DNA from: an uncultured Oscillospiraceae bacterium
GTDB lineage: Bacteria > Bacillota > Clostridia > Oscillospirales > Oscillospiraceae
Assembly (NCBI GenBank): GCA_910577805.1
Contig: CAJTOE010000079.1
Location: 1-11,114 of the forward strand
Reading direction: 5' to 3'
Length of the DNA: 11,114 bases
The stretch's first letter is position 1, and each line of letters begins with the position of its first letter. Below, in pieces: positions 1-7,521 of the stretch. The position numbers and the translations under genes are program-made. The notes under the pieces are model-generated. The model was not told where the DNA came from, ran no database searches, and saw nothing but the letters and a program-made list of their open reading frames with translations.

Positions 1-344
1 ACCTCCTTTTCATGATGATTCAGCCGCTCCATGGCGGCATACAGATTGTCGGTCTGGTACGGGCGGACTTTGGGGGCGAGGAACTGCGCCCGAATGAAGT
101 GGCCCAGCACCTTCTCCAAGGGCTGTCCATCCTTCTCGTAGATACCGAACAGGAAGAAGGGAAGCATGAGGCCGATCATCAGCAGAGCCGCCGCCTCGTT
201 GCCGATGCTGTTCCGGGTGAGCATATAGGTGGGTACGCCAATCAGACCGCCCGCGCCGAAGCATATGAGCTGCCGCTGGGTCAGGTTGAAAGCCACTTTC
301 GTCTTTACTCTGGCAAGGTCCTTCGGGACAGGGACAAAGGGCAT
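1..344 (-). CDS. PrgI family T4SS membrane protein (partial, 3' end outside window)
   Basis: This is a small inner-membrane protein of Gram-positive conjugation systems, thought to correspond to VirB3 and to work with the VirB4 ATPase. The visible 114 residues begin MPFVPVPKDLARVKTKVAFN. Two hydrophobic segments lie at about residues 24-42 and 50-68, followed by the family-typical stretch YEKDGQPLEKVL and RPYQTDNLYAAM. The start ATG at 344 follows the stop codon of the upstream gene with no gap and has GGGAGGTG about 5 bases upstream. No stop appears before the window edge; the usual family length is roughly 120-140 residues, so little is missing. Positions 1-10 hold a ribosome-site-like AAGGAGGT that probably serves the next gene, expected to be virB4. 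Long open frames on the opposite strand here are shadows. Confidence 0.85.
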   Translation of the reverse strand, partial: MPFVPVPKDLARVKTKVAFNLTQRQLICFGAGGLIGVPTYMLTRNSIGNEAAALLMIGLMLPFFLFGIYEKDGQPLEKVLGHFIRAQFLAPKVRPYQTDNLYAAMERLNHHEKE

Positions 345-1151
345 TTACCGCACCTCCCGATCTTTCGGTTTCGTGGCAGGCTGATCGCCAGGGACAGGTT
401 TTGCCGCAAGCTGGGCCTTAATGGAGGGTTTCTGCTCCGGCTGCTCCCGCATAGATTCCAATTCCTTCCGCACCATGCCGACAAAGCCGTCCAGCACCGC
501 AGAATGGCTGTTGACAACATAGGCCCAGCGGCGATCCTCCGCGTCAGCCATGGGAACAGCCGCCGCCCACGCGTGATTGCTGCGGGAAAACCGCTGATCC
601 TGCTCTCTGCTCTGGAGCGTAGCAGCCAGCACACAAGTCACGCGCTCCGGGCCAAACTCCGCCAGGACACCCTTTACATCGGCGTTGAGGTACATACCGT
701 CGAAACCGTCTCGAATTGCAGTTTCAATGGCCTCTCTGCAAGCCACATTCGCCTGATAGGAGGCACGAAAAGCATCCAACTCCCCATGTTCCCTGGCATA
801 TTCGCCGGTGTGCTGATAGAGCGGGATAGTGCGGGTAGCCTCCCGCTGGGCCTCCAACAAACTGTTAGCCAGCGTTTCAATGCACTCCCGCACAATATCC
901 ATGTGGCCTTCCCGTTCACGAAAATCGCCGTAGACATCTGCCAGCGGAGACTCGGATTTCAGCAGCGCTGCCGCCTCCGGTGCTGAGAGGTCCACTTCCT
1001 CCATCTCCATCAAAATGTCTTGGCGCATAGCGTATTCATAGGCGTGGCTCAGGGCTTCTTCGGTGGTCATGCCTAACAGCCCGTGCTTAAACCGCTCCTG
1101 TTCCGCCGCCATTTTGTCATATAGTGCCTGATTCAATTTTTCTGCGTCCAT
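345..1151 (-). CDS. DUF3848/DUF3849 domain protein
   Basis: This 268-residue protein is of unknown function. The N-terminal ~95 residues (MDAEKLNQALYDKMAAEQE, then HAYEYAMRQDI and ALLKSESPLADVY) read as DUF3848. The central part (IPLYQHTGEYAREHGELD, FRASYQANVACREAIE, FGPERVTCVLAATLQ) reads as DUF3849. In other ICEs these two domains also occur inside very large multidomain proteins, so this is a compact free-standing version. The C-terminal ~35 residues are low-complexity and rich in K, P and A, probably disordered. No membrane segment or catalytic motif is evident. The ATG at 1151 is preceded by GGAAGGAG. The stop codon at 345-347 abuts the prgI start, which suggests translational coupling. 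A role in establishment or host interaction is only a guess. Confidence 0.8.
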   Translation of the reverse strand: MDAEKLNQALYDKMAAEQERFKHGLLGMTTEEALSHAYEYAMRQDILMEMEEVDLSAPEAAALLKSESPLADVYGDFREREGHMDIVRECIETLANSLLEAQREATRTIPLYQHTGEYAREHGELDAFRASYQANVACREAIETAIRDGFDGMYLNADVKGVLAEFGPERVTCVLAATLQSREQDQRFSRSNHAWAAAVPMADAEDRRWAYVVNSHSAVLDGFVGMVRKELESMREQPEQKPSIKAQLAAKPVPGDQPATKPKDREVR

Positions 1152-1166
1152 GAACGTCTCCTTCCT

Positions 1167-1607
1167 TTATAATAATTTCTCATACCGCAATTTCATCTGC
1201 GGCGGGCAGAGGTCCACAGCGGGACAGCGTTTGCCGGTCCAGCGTTTTCCCCCTGCCTGCCCCATACACGTCCAGCCCGCCGCCCGGATGCTGGCACCGG
1301 CCTCCGTGTCCAACGTATAGGTGATGATCTTGCGGTAGCCCATGGCCTTTGCCGCCCGTGCCGCCGCACCATAGAGCATACTGCAAGCGTTCTTTTCGCC
1401 GGTAGTGCAGAGCCGGGTGACTTCCAGCGTCAGGCCGTTATCCAAGTATCGGCTCACGGGACGGCCCACAATGGCAACGCCCACCAGCCGTCCCTCCACC
1501 GCACAGCCGATGGAAAACTTGTGGCCTATGGTGGGCTTGTGGTGGCGGTGGTGGGCAGCTACAAAAGCGTTGGCCTCTTTCAGTGATACCGGGGTTAAGG
1601 TGAGCAT
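1167..1607 (-). CDS. XF1762 family (GNAT-like) protein
   Basis: The frame is open further upstream, but the ATG at 1607 is preferred: it gives MLTLTPVSLKEANAFVAAHH, the usual family beginning, and it lies 1 base after the stop of the upstream spoVG-like gene. The 146-residue product contains GHKFSIG, VAIVGRPVSRYLDNG, LEVTRLCTTG, ACSMLYGAAARAAKAMGY, KIITYTL and GASIRAAGW. The spacing of strands and helix resembles an acetyltransferase (GNAT) fold, but the acetyl-CoA loop is not canonical, so the activity is unproven. Small proteins of this family are common on ICEs and phages. It lies in the operon between spoVG-like and DUF3848/3849, 15 bases from the latter. Confidence 0.78.
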   Translation of the reverse strand: MLTLTPVSLKEANAFVAAHHRHHKPTIGHKFSIGCAVEGRLVGVAIVGRPVSRYLDNGLTLEVTRLCTTGEKNACSMLYGAAARAAKAMGYRKIITYTLDTEAGASIRAAGWTCMGQAGGKRWTGKRCPAVDLCPPQMKLRYEKLL

Positions 1608-1608
1608 A

Positions 1609-2034
1609 TCACCGCGCCCCTTTGTCCGTATTCCGCTCCTGGGCAGGAGCCGCCGCTTCTCGCACCCCCGTCTCTTTCGCCGCGCTCTTGAGTGCGCCGC
1701 GCACGGAAGGGGGACGCTCCTGCTCCACCGCTTTCTCATATGCGCTCAAAACAGCGGCGTTCAGAGCCTGCCGCATTTCCTTGGTGGTGGGGCAGCAGAT
1801 GTCGTGATATTTGCCGTCCTGCCCCTTGGTGCTGGGCATGGAGACATACGGCCCATTCTCCGTATTGTAAATGCGGATGTTGTTGACGGCGAATACGCCG
1901 CCCAGGTTCACGCTGGCAAAGCCCATCAGCTTGCCATGGTCCTTATCCGGGTCCTTGGGGAGATAGATTTTCACGTCCACGCCGGGGACGGCAGGGACCT
2001 CCGCGCCGGTTTCCGGCGCTCTATTCTCACTCAA
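1609..2034 (-). CDS. SpoVG family protein
   Basis: This 141-residue protein has a SpoVG-like core at about residues 20-95: VDVKIYLPKD, LMGFASVNLGGVFAVNNIRI, GPYVSMPSTK, GKYHDICCPTTKEMRQAL. SpoVG proteins bind nucleic acid and act as site-specific regulators in Firmicutes; on ICEs their targets are unknown. The start codon is TTG at 2034. It is supported by GAAGGAGG 8 bases upstream and by the lack of an in-frame ATG before residue ~37, which would delete most of the fold. The C-terminal ~35 residues are a charged, alanine-rich tail absent from chromosomal SpoVG (about 90-100 residues). The stop overlaps the region of the next start (1 base gap), implying coupled translation. Confidence 0.85.
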   Translation of the reverse strand: MSENRAPETGAEVPAVPGVDVKIYLPKDPDKDHGKLMGFASVNLGGVFAVNNIRIYNTENGPYVSMPSTKGQDGKYHDICCPTTKEMRQALNAAVLSAYEKAVEQERPPSVRGALKSAAKETGVREAAAPAQERNTDKGAR

Positions 2035-2055
2035 ATTGCAATCCTCCTTCTCATT

Positions 2056-2925
2056 TTAATGTGCGTTGAAAATAGACCGGCTGACCGAGCCGGTCTTGAA
2101 CAGGGAGAAGCACAGCAGTACCGTGTACCCGGCGCATTGCCAGATAGCAATATGAAGGTTGGTTCCGCTGGTGATCTGCCCAATCAGCACGGCATAAATC
2201 GCCACGCAGATCATAATGAAAAAGCCTTGCAGACCAAGAGCCACAAGGCCGCGCAGGTAGTTTTGCCCCATCTGCCCCCATTCCCGGTTGGTCATGGTGG
2301 CGAAGGGAATCGCGCCGATAGAGCAGTAGATGTAAATTTCTATCATCCGGCCCACCAGCACGATCATCACACAGAAGGACAGAATGGGCATGGTGATTTT
2401 CAGCAGCATTGTCTCCACCAGAAGGCCGAACAGCTCTCCCAGCTCCATGGCCTCCAGCTGCGCAGACACGTCCCCTATGACCGTGGCAAAGTCAAGGCTG
2501 GTGGTGCCGGTGATAATTCCGGCGCTCTGTTGTACCACGTTCTGCCCCATCTCAAAGATTGCCATGGTAATATCAAAGGTGTGGGTGACGAGGTAAACGG
2601 CGATAAACGCTTTAAGAATCCATTTGTATATGGCGTAGGTTTCAAAGTCGTGGAAGTTGTTCTTTTCCATGAGCATGGAGATCAATTCGTAGCACAGGAC
2701 AAAAGTAATAATCATCCCGGCTACCGGGACCACCACGTTATCACTCAAATTGCGGATCATGGAAAAGACCCCGGCGTTCCATGCCGCCGGGGTCGTCCCC
2801 ACGTTTGCCGCAACTTCCCCGACCTCGCTGTTGATCTGGTCAAACATCCCGTCCAGGTTGCCCATAATGCAGTCCCGGAGGATACCCTTGATCCAGTCTG
2901 TGATTATGTCGAGGATGTTCAGCAT
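2056..2925 (-). CDS. TrbL/VirB6-like conjugal transfer membrane protein
   Basis: This 289-residue polytopic membrane protein matches the VirB6/TrbL-type channel component found after Maff2 in Tn1549-like ICEs. Hydrophobic segments are visible at about residues 64-86, 102-125, 174-206, 226-250 and 258-277, with an amphipathic N-terminus beginning MLNILDIITDWIKGILRDC. A family-typical stretch, IEIYIYCSIGAIPFATM, lies near residues 196-211. It would form part of the inner-membrane channel of the type IV secretion system. The ATG at 2925 follows the maff2 stop by 13 bases and has a weak purine-rich ribosome site (AGAGGG), suggesting coupling to maff2 translation. Because maff2 is split by the 6-kb insertion, this gene is now cut off from its normal upstream neighbours. 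Confidence 0.85.
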   Translation of the reverse strand: MLNILDIITDWIKGILRDCIMGNLDGMFDQINSEVGEVAANVGTTPAAWNAGVFSMIRNLSDNVVVPVAGMIITFVLCYELISMLMEKNNFHDFETYAIYKWILKAFIAVYLVTHTFDITMAIFEMGQNVVQQSAGIITGTTSLDFATVIGDVSAQLEAMELGELFGLLVETMLLKITMPILSFCVMIVLVGRMIEIYIYCSIGAIPFATMTNREWGQMGQNYLRGLVALGLQGFFIMICVAIYAVLIGQITSGTNLHIAIWQCAGYTVLLCFSLFKTGSVSRSIFNAH

Positions 2926-2938
2926 TGGCTACGCCCTC

Positions 2939-3034
2939 TTAGCCGAACAGGTTCGCCAGCAGGGGGATGAGCTGCATACCGATCAGGGCCACACCGCCGC
3001 CCGCCATGAGCTGTTTCATGCCCTGACTTTTAGC
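2939..3034 (-). pseudogene. maff2, C-terminal fragment (downstream of the insertion)
   Basis: Reading from the GCT at 3034-3032 gives AKSQGMKQLMAGGG and then VALIGMQLIPLLANLFG with a stop at 2939-2941, the second hydrophobic half of a Maff2 family protein. Immediately upstream in frame is TGA, contributed by the inserted element, and there is no ribosome site, so this fragment is probably not translated on its own. It joins in frame to the N-terminal fragment at 9257-9129 across the shared GCT to restore a 73-residue protein containing NDNPGANAKSQGMKQ. Maff2 proteins are small two-helix membrane proteins of ICE transfer operons, resembling VirB2-type pilin-sized subunits; their exact role is not established. 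Confidence 0.85.
3032..3034 (-). repeat. Left attachment site core (GCT on the minus strand)
   Basis: This is the 3-base sequence shared by both junctions of the nested element (3032-3034 and 9129-9131). Sequence to the left codes for the end of Maff2; sequence to the right is element DNA ending in ATCCGTAGTGA on the minus strand. A 2-3 base core is what large serine recombinases leave. The crossover dinucleotide must lie within AGC/GCT, but which two bases are used cannot be decided here. Confidence 0.7.
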
Positions 3035-3083
3035 TCACTACGGATAAAGAAGCAAAGAGAGGTTAAAAATTTTTGCCGTTCCC

Positions 3084-3105
3084 ATCCGGCGGGGCCTCGC
3101 CGGAT
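3084..3105 (-). terminator. Hairpin after the serine recombinase gene
   Basis: A perfect 8-bp inverted repeat (ATCCGGCG / CGCCGGAT) with a 6-base loop lies 10 bases after the recombinase stop codon. The run of T in the minus direction (AAAAATTTTT) begins more than 10 bases beyond the stem, so it is a weak intrinsic terminator at best. It lies about 50 bases inside the element end and might limit read-through into the downstream ICE genes. Confidence 0.4.
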
Positions 3106-3114
3106 AGGTCTGGC

Positions 3115-4731
3115 TCAATCGTCGGGCAAGTCCATCTTGCCTACAAAAGAATAATAAATCTCGATGTCCTGGTGGCGCGTTCCCTGCTCGTCCTTCCAGC
3201 ACTCATGCACCACGATCTTCTCCACGAACTCCCGGAGGAGGGTAGGGGTCAGCTCCTCGAAGCTGGTGTACTTCCGCACAACGGCCATGAACTTCTCCAC
3301 GTTCACAGCCGCCTCCTGCGCCTGTCCCAGCTCCGCTTGTAGCTCGGCAACACGGGCTTTCAGCGTGGCCTGCTCCTGCTCGTAATCGGCGGACAGCTCC
3401 ATGAAACGCTCGTCCGTAATGCGTCCGCTCACGCTATCCTCATACAGACGCTTGAAGATGCCGCTCAATTCCCCGATGCGCTTCTGCGCCGCCTCCAGCT
3501 CACGGCGGCGGGCGGCGTTCTTCCGCTTTCCGCCGTCTTCGTTCTGCGCCATCAGCAGCTTCATAAACCGGGCCTCATGCTTGGCGGCGTAGCTGGTGAC
3601 TTTCCGCAGATTTTCCGTCACGCCCGCCGTCAGAAGGTCGGTGCGGATGAAGTGCGCCGTACAGTCGGCGGTGCGCTTCTTGTAGCTGCCGCAGATGTAG
3701 CAGTCCTGCCGCCGCTTGTCCGTTTCATACCTCTGCTGGTACATGACGCTGCCGCAGTCGGCGCAGAACAACAGACCGGAGAACAGGCCAACCTCGCCGT
3801 AGCGGTTGGGCCGCTTGCGCTGCTTGCGAAGCTCCTGCACTCGCTCCCAGGTGGCCTCGTCAATGATGGCCTCGTGGGTGTGCTCGAAAACCATCACCTT
3901 GTCCTCCGGGTTGGCAACGCTGGTCTTGACCTTGTAGGACACCTTCTCCGTCTTGAAGTTGACGGTATGCCCCAGGTACTCCCGCCGTTCCAGGATGTGC
4001 GCCACGGTGTTGCTCGACCACTTGCAGGGGTAGTCCGGGTAGTAGCGGCGGGTGCTGCCGGTGCGCCGGTACTCCATCGTCCCCGGCGTGGGGATGTTCT
4101 GCTCGGTCAGCATCCGGGCGATCTTCGTGGGGCCGTTCCCGGCGAGGCACAGACTGTAAATCTGCTTCACCACGGTTGCGGCCTCCGGGTCAACGATGAA
4201 GTGTCCGTCCGGGCCTTTCAGATAGCCATAGACCGGCTGGCTGGTGATGGGTTTTCCGCTCATGCCTTTAGCCCGGAAAACCGCTTTGATTTTCTTGCTC
4301 GTGTCCCTCACCATCCATTCATTAAATAAATTCCGCAAGGCGCTCATGTCGTTGTCGCCCTGGGCGCTGTCCACGCCGTCATTGATGGCGATAAAGCGGA
4401 CGCCTTTCTTTGGGAAGGTAATTTCTGTAAATAGGCCCACTTGCAGATAATTCCGTCCCAGGCGTGAGAGGTCTTTCGTCACGACCGTCTTGACCGCGCC
4501 GCTCTCCACGGCGTCCATCATCTCGGTGAAGCCGGGCCGCTGGAAGTTGGCTCCGCTCCATCCGTCATCCACGAAAAACTGATAGGGCATCAGGCTATGC
4601 TCACGGGCGTAGCTTTCGAGGATGCGCTTTTGATTGGAAATCGAGTTGCTCTCGCCCTGCAATTCATCGTCACGGCTGAGGCGGCAGTACAGGGCGGTGA
4701 TAGGGGCCTGCGTGGTTTGCTGTCTAATCAT
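3115..4731 (-). CDS. Large serine recombinase (TnpX-like)
   Basis: This 538-residue site-specific recombinase is expected to integrate and excise the nested element. The resolvase catalytic domain spans about residues 11-155, with nucleophile Ser19 in YCRLSRDDE and the conserved arginine-bearing motif TKDLSRLGRN at 85-94. The recombinase domain spans about 165-300. A zinc ribbon has Cys323, Cys326, Cys344, Cys347 and Cys357. A coiled coil lies at about 405-475, and a DUF4368-like C-terminus contains LLREFVEKIVVHEC and IEIYYSFVGKMDLPDD. All expected parts are present, so the enzyme looks intact. The ATG at 4731 has GGAGGAACG just upstream. It lies at the element end, 80 bases from the junction, as usual for such integrases. 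It has its own candidate promoter at 4778-4806. Confidence 0.93.
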   Translation of the reverse strand: MIRQQTTQAPITALYCRLSRDDELQGESNSISNQKRILESYAREHSLMPYQFFVDDGWSGANFQRPGFTEMMDAVESGAVKTVVTKDLSRLGRNYLQVGLFTEITFPKKGVRFIAINDGVDSAQGDNDMSALRNLFNEWMVRDTSKKIKAVFRAKGMSGKPITSQPVYGYLKGPDGHFIVDPEAATVVKQIYSLCLAGNGPTKIARMLTEQNIPTPGTMEYRRTGSTRRYYPDYPCKWSSNTVAHILERREYLGHTVNFKTEKVSYKVKTSVANPEDKVMVFEHTHEAIIDEATWERVQELRKQRKRPNRYGEVGLFSGLLFCADCGSVMYQQRYETDKRRQDCYICGSYKKRTADCTAHFIRTDLLTAGVTENLRKVTSYAAKHEARFMKLLMAQNEDGGKRKNAARRRELEAAQKRIGELSGIFKRLYEDSVSGRITDERFMELSADYEQEQATLKARVAELQAELGQAQEAAVNVEKFMAVVRKYTSFEELTPTLLREFVEKIVVHECWKDEQGTRHQDIEIYYSFVGKMDLPDD

Positions 4732-4777
4732 CGTTCCTCCATTCCGACAGCCCAGGCCCCGCTATTCCGATGGCAAC

Positions 4778-4806
4778 AGTATAGCACAGGCCGGGGCGGT
4801 TGTATA
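4778..4806 (-). promoter_or_regulatory. Candidate promoter of the serine recombinase gene
   Basis: On the minus strand a weak -35 (TATACA) is followed by a 17-base spacer and a good -10 (TATACT), preceded by TG one base upstream, an extended -10. It lies about 47 bases upstream of the recombinase ATG in a gap of 142 bases between the tnpW-like gene and the recombinase. The weak -35 suggests low expression or activator dependence; this is inference. Confidence 0.5.
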
Positions 4807-4873
4807 GTGCTTTTTACTTCCTTACAAGAAAAAGTTTTAAGCTGGGGCTTATCGCGGAACTACCGGCAGGAGG

Positions 4874-5059
4874 TCACGGGCCGGGGCTGGCCTGGCAGCG
4901 ACTTTCGGCCTCCAGGACTTTCGCCATTTTGTCGGCGGCGGTGTCGGTGGTGTCCTGCTTGAAGTAGCCGGAAACGGTGAGGACGGTGTTGCCCATGCGG
5001 AGCTGCGTCACGCAGTCCGGGCGGCGGATGGTCTTGGTCTTGCTGGGGGTGTCGGTCAT
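4874..5059 (-). CDS. TnpW family small protein
   Basis: This 61-residue protein begins MTDTPSKTKTIRRPDCVTQL and continues with MGNTVLTVSGYFKQDTTDT and a KMAKVLEAE helix. That is the pattern of the small transposon-encoded TnpW proteins that accompany TnpX in Tn4451-like elements (RRPDC..., GNT.Y.V..YF, ...D K). Its function is not established. A strong ribosome site, AAAGGAG, lies 6 bases before the ATG at 5059. It lies between the cysteine-rich VLP gene and the recombinase. Longer open frames on either strand across this position are shadows. Confidence 0.8.
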   Translation of the reverse strand: MTDTPSKTKTIRRPDCVTQLRMGNTVLTVSGYFKQDTTDTAADKMAKVLEAESRCQASPGP

Positions 5060-5154
5060 AGGCGGCTCCTTTCAAATTTTTGTTGTGGGCATTCAGAGGG
5101 CTGTTTTTAAGGCTTGGAATGATAACATACGGCCCCCCTGTTGAGGATGGCCCC

Positions 5155-5177
5155 AAAGCCCCGTGATACCGGGCTTT
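5155..5177 (-). terminator. Imperfect hairpin after the cysteine-rich VLP gene
   Basis: A 10-base inverted repeat with one mismatch (AAAGCCCGGT, 3-base loop, ACGGGGCTTT on the minus strand) lies 17 bases after the stop at 5194. It lacks a good T tract, so it may be a transcript-stabilising or partial terminator stem between the mob operon and the tnpW-like gene. Confidence 0.35.
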
Positions 5178-5193
5178 TCGAGGGCCTAAACCG

Positions 5194-5553
5194 TTACATA
5201 CCGGCCCGGTGGCGGCGCACCCGCTCACGGGTCTTGCGGCGTTCTTCCTCCTTGGCGCATTCCGGGCAGTATTTGGCCCGGTTGGATTTTGGGATGTACC
5301 AGCCGCCGCACAGGACGCACTTTTTTCTTTCCCGGCGGTGGAGCAATTCGGCGCACAGGCTTTCATCCAGGGGCAGCACCGCCGCCCGAAACCAGCGGCA
5401 GATCAGCGAGTAGGAAATGCTCTGCGGGCAGACACATTCCTCCCCATCGTCCAGCAGGAGGCAGTTGCCCTCCTGGTAGTTGCAGCAGTCATGCACCAAT
5501 CGCCGGACGGCTCGATACTGCGGATAGGTCAGCCGGATGGCGTTATCGGTCAT
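5194..5553 (-). CDS. Cysteine-rich VLP domain protein
   Basis: This 119-residue protein contains eleven cysteines. An N-terminal cluster (Cys23, 24, 31, 40, 42) lies in DCCNYQEGNCLL and GEECVCPQ. A C-terminal pair of knuckles (Cys79/82 in KCVLCGGWY and Cys96/99 in YCPECA) suggests zinc binding. It ends in a highly basic helix (ERRKTRERVRRHRAGM). Proteins of this type regularly follow the relaxase gene in Firmicute mobilizable elements. A DNA-binding or relaxosome-accessory role is likely but unproven. The ATG at 5553 lies inside the end of the relaxase gene (11-base overlap) with GGAGGGA upstream, so the two are translationally coupled. Confidence 0.8.
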   Translation of the reverse strand: MTDNAIRLTYPQYRAVRRLVHDCCNYQEGNCLLLDDGEECVCPQSISYSLICRWFRAAVLPLDESLCAELLHRRERKKCVLCGGWYIPKSNRAKYCPECAKEEERRKTRERVRRHRAGM

Positions 5554-7111
5554 GCTCGTCCCTCCGTTGGCTGGGCGCGCCGTGAAGCACCTGGTCGATG
5601 TTCCGCTTGACGGTCAGCAGCTCGTCCGCCTCCCGTTTGCGCTCCTGGTACTCGGTGTACCCGGCATTCTTCTCGGACATCAGCGCCTCGATCTCCGCCG
5701 TCAGCTCCTTGGTGGAGGGCAGCTTGGTGATGCCGTTGGCCTTGAAGAAACGAACAGCGGCCTCGGAGCGGAGCAGGTCGGCCTCATGCTCCTGCCGGTA
5801 GGCGTCACGGGCCTTGGGCGTTTTCTGTGCGGCGAGGCCCTCCCGGACTGCTTTGGTGTTCCGGTAGATGATGATCTGCCGCCGCAGCTCCTTTTTTTCT
5901 TTTAAGGCCAATTCGATAGGCTTCAGCTTGGCGGAGCTGTCATGCACAGCGGCATAGGCGGCGGAGACAGCGGCGTCCAATTCCTCCGGCGAAGAAAAGC
6001 CATACTCTGTGTAGATGTTGAATGCCTGCGCCGCCTGTTTCAGATTAAACACGGACGCCCAGCGTTCGTAGCCGATACCCTTGCCCTGGGCTTTTTGGGC
6101 CTCGATGTCCACCATGCGCTGAACACCCTGGGGCTGGCGTAGCTGCTCCCGGATGCTGGGCTTGGCTCCCCGGCTGGGACGGGCGGCGTTGCGCTCCAGA
6201 GCGGCACTGACGGCGGTGCGGTCGAAGTCATCCCCCAGCTTGCGGGCGGTGATGGGCTTGGCCCGGTCGGGGGTGAGGTAGGACAACCGGCCCCGGCTCT
6301 CTTTGACGGTGATGCCCCGCTGCAACAGCCGCTGGGCAAAGTCCTCGAAGCTGACAGCCACAGCGAGGACGGCTCGGATCTCCCGGCGTAGCTTCTCTTT
6401 GTCCGTTTCAAACTTGGTGGGCGGCTTACCCTGGGCGGCGGCTTCGGTGTCCAGAGCAAGCTGCCCTTTCTTCTGCGCCCAATACTCCCGTTCGGTGACA
6501 CGGTTTTTGCTCCCGCCCAGCAAGTCGATTTGGTACAGCCCCGCCTCCTGGCACAGCTCCATGACCTCGGCCCGGAAGTGGTGCATAGCGGCGGCGGTGC
6601 AGCGGTGCTTGGCCCCGGCCTGGGTGTCGCTGGCCCTGTCCATGTAGGGCTTGCGCTCCACCTCGGCCACCCGCAGGGAGTTGATGACGATGTGGACGTG
6701 GATGTTGCCGCTGTGATTGTGGCCGTCCGGGTGGGTGCAGACCAGGGCCTGGTGGCCGGGGAACTGCTGGTTACAAAAACGCTCCCCCAGTGCTTGGGCC
6801 TTGTCCATCGTCAGGCCGTGGTCGGGGCCGTCCCTGGGGTCAAAGGATAGGATGTAGTGATGGCTTTTCACGTCCTCCCGCCGCTGGTTTTTGCCGTAGC
6901 GGAGATTGGCCCGCATACAGGCCACGGCGAAGTCCTCCCCGCCGCAATTCAAAGAAGAAATGCGGTAATCCTGGCGGGGAACAAGCCGCCCGTTTTCGTC
7001 CAGGACGGGCCTGCCGGTGAACTCGTCATGCTCGAAGGTGAGGTACTGCTCCGCCGCGCCGTAGTCGGCATTTTTAGAGCTTAAATGTTTCAGTGTTGCC
7101 AATGGCTTCAC
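5543..7111 (-). CDS. HUH relaxase (mobilization nuclease)
   Basis: This 522-residue relaxase is expected to nick the element's transfer origin and pilot the strand to the recipient. The N-terminal nuclease domain spans about residues 1-215. Candidate catalytic tyrosines are Tyr17 and Tyr23 in KNADYGAAEQYLT. A conserved KSHHYILSFDPRD lies at 82-94, and the metal-binding motif HNHSGNIHVHIVIN at 131-144 carries His133, His138 and His140. The rest is charged and helical: a KFETDKEKLRREIRAVL segment near 235 and a long C-terminal helix rich in E, K and R. It belongs to the MobP-like relaxase group of Clostridial elements; the exact class is my judgement. Its ATG at 7111 overlaps the end of mobC by 38 bases. 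The length is normal and no damage is visible. Confidence 0.9.
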   Translation of the reverse strand: MKPLATLKHLSSKNADYGAAEQYLTFEHDEFTGRPVLDENGRLVPRQDYRISSLNCGGEDFAVACMRANLRYGKNQRREDVKSHHYILSFDPRDGPDHGLTMDKAQALGERFCNQQFPGHQALVCTHPDGHNHSGNIHVHIVINSLRVAEVERKPYMDRASDTQAGAKHRCTAAAMHHFRAEVMELCQEAGLYQIDLLGGSKNRVTEREYWAQKKGQLALDTEAAAQGKPPTKFETDKEKLRREIRAVLAVAVSFEDFAQRLLQRGITVKESRGRLSYLTPDRAKPITARKLGDDFDRTAVSAALERNAARPSRGAKPSIREQLRQPQGVQRMVDIEAQKAQGKGIGYERWASVFNLKQAAQAFNIYTEYGFSSPEELDAAVSAAYAAVHDSSAKLKPIELALKEKKELRRQIIIYRNTKAVREGLAAQKTPKARDAYRQEHEADLLRSEAAVRFFKANGITKLPSTKELTAEIEALMSEKNAGYTEYQERKREADELLTVKRNIDQVLHGAPSQRRDEHDR

Positions 7112-7472
7112 CTACCTCCCGAAGCACCCGAAACTTCAAGGCGGCGAGGTCAGACAGCTCCGCCCGAACCTCGGCGGCGAGGGAGTTGTACGGCGTTCCA
7201 AACTCGTTCAGATAGCGGGCGATCTGATTGAGGTTGCCGCCGATTTTCCCGTACTCCCCGGTCAGCCTGCCGATGGCGGCAAGAACTTCGTCATTGACGG
7301 GGGACACGGTGATGATGGGCTTGACCGTCGCTCCGGTGATCGCCTGCCGGATGAACTCGGACTGGCTCATGCCGTAGGCGGTCAGGCGCTCCATGAAGTC
7401 GGCGTGTTCTTCCTCGGTCACACGGGTCTTGATGATGCAGTTGCGGTGGGGTGTGTTGTAGCGTTTGGACAA
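7074..7472 (-). CDS. mobC: MobC relaxosome accessory protein
   Basis: This 132-residue protein starts at TTG 7472, which has AGGAGGT 9 bases upstream and gives the typical beginning MSKRYNTPHRNCIIKTRVTE. The frame is open further upstream to an ATG at 7538, but that start has no ribosome site and lies at the candidate promoter. The N-terminal half looks like a ribbon-helix-helix DNA-binding fold (CIIKTRVTEEEHADF, GMSQSEFIRQAI). The C-terminal half carries the MobC signature IGGNLNQIARYLNE at about 77-90. MobC proteins bind near the transfer origin and help the relaxase to open it. It overlaps the relaxase gene, so the two are co-translated. Confidence 0.87.
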   Translation of the reverse strand: MSKRYNTPHRNCIIKTRVTEEEHADFMERLTAYGMSQSEFIRQAITGATVKPIITVSPVNDEVLAAIGRLTGEYGKIGGNLNQIARYLNEFGTPYNSLAAEVRAELSDLAALKFRVLREVGEAIGNTETFKL

Positions 7473-7521
7473 TAAACTTTTACCTCCTATTTTCAAATTT
7501 TCCTCGGGGCATAATTCGCCC

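Noticed and set aside
12..986. 324-codon plus-strand frame over prgI and DUF3848/3849
   Set aside because: It is antisense to recognised genes, has no plausible protein features and appears only because third positions on the other strand are GC-rich.
1405..2970. 521-codon open frame on the plus strand across the SpoVG and TrbL/VirB6 genes
   Set aside because: It lies antisense to two well-recognised minus-strand genes with ribosome sites and gives a low-complexity, histidine- and glycine-rich product without any family resemblance. It is a shadow of GC-rich codon use.
3002..3019. Independent small gene starting at ATG 3019 in the maff2 C-terminal piece
   Set aside because: It has no ribosome site, would give only 26 residues, and is fully explained as the tail of the split maff2 gene.
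4860..5366. 168-codon minus-strand frame spanning the TnpW-like gene and the end of the VLP gene
   Set aside because: It is out of frame with both recognised proteins and is of biased composition; the smaller TnpW-like frame has the ribosome site and the family motifs.
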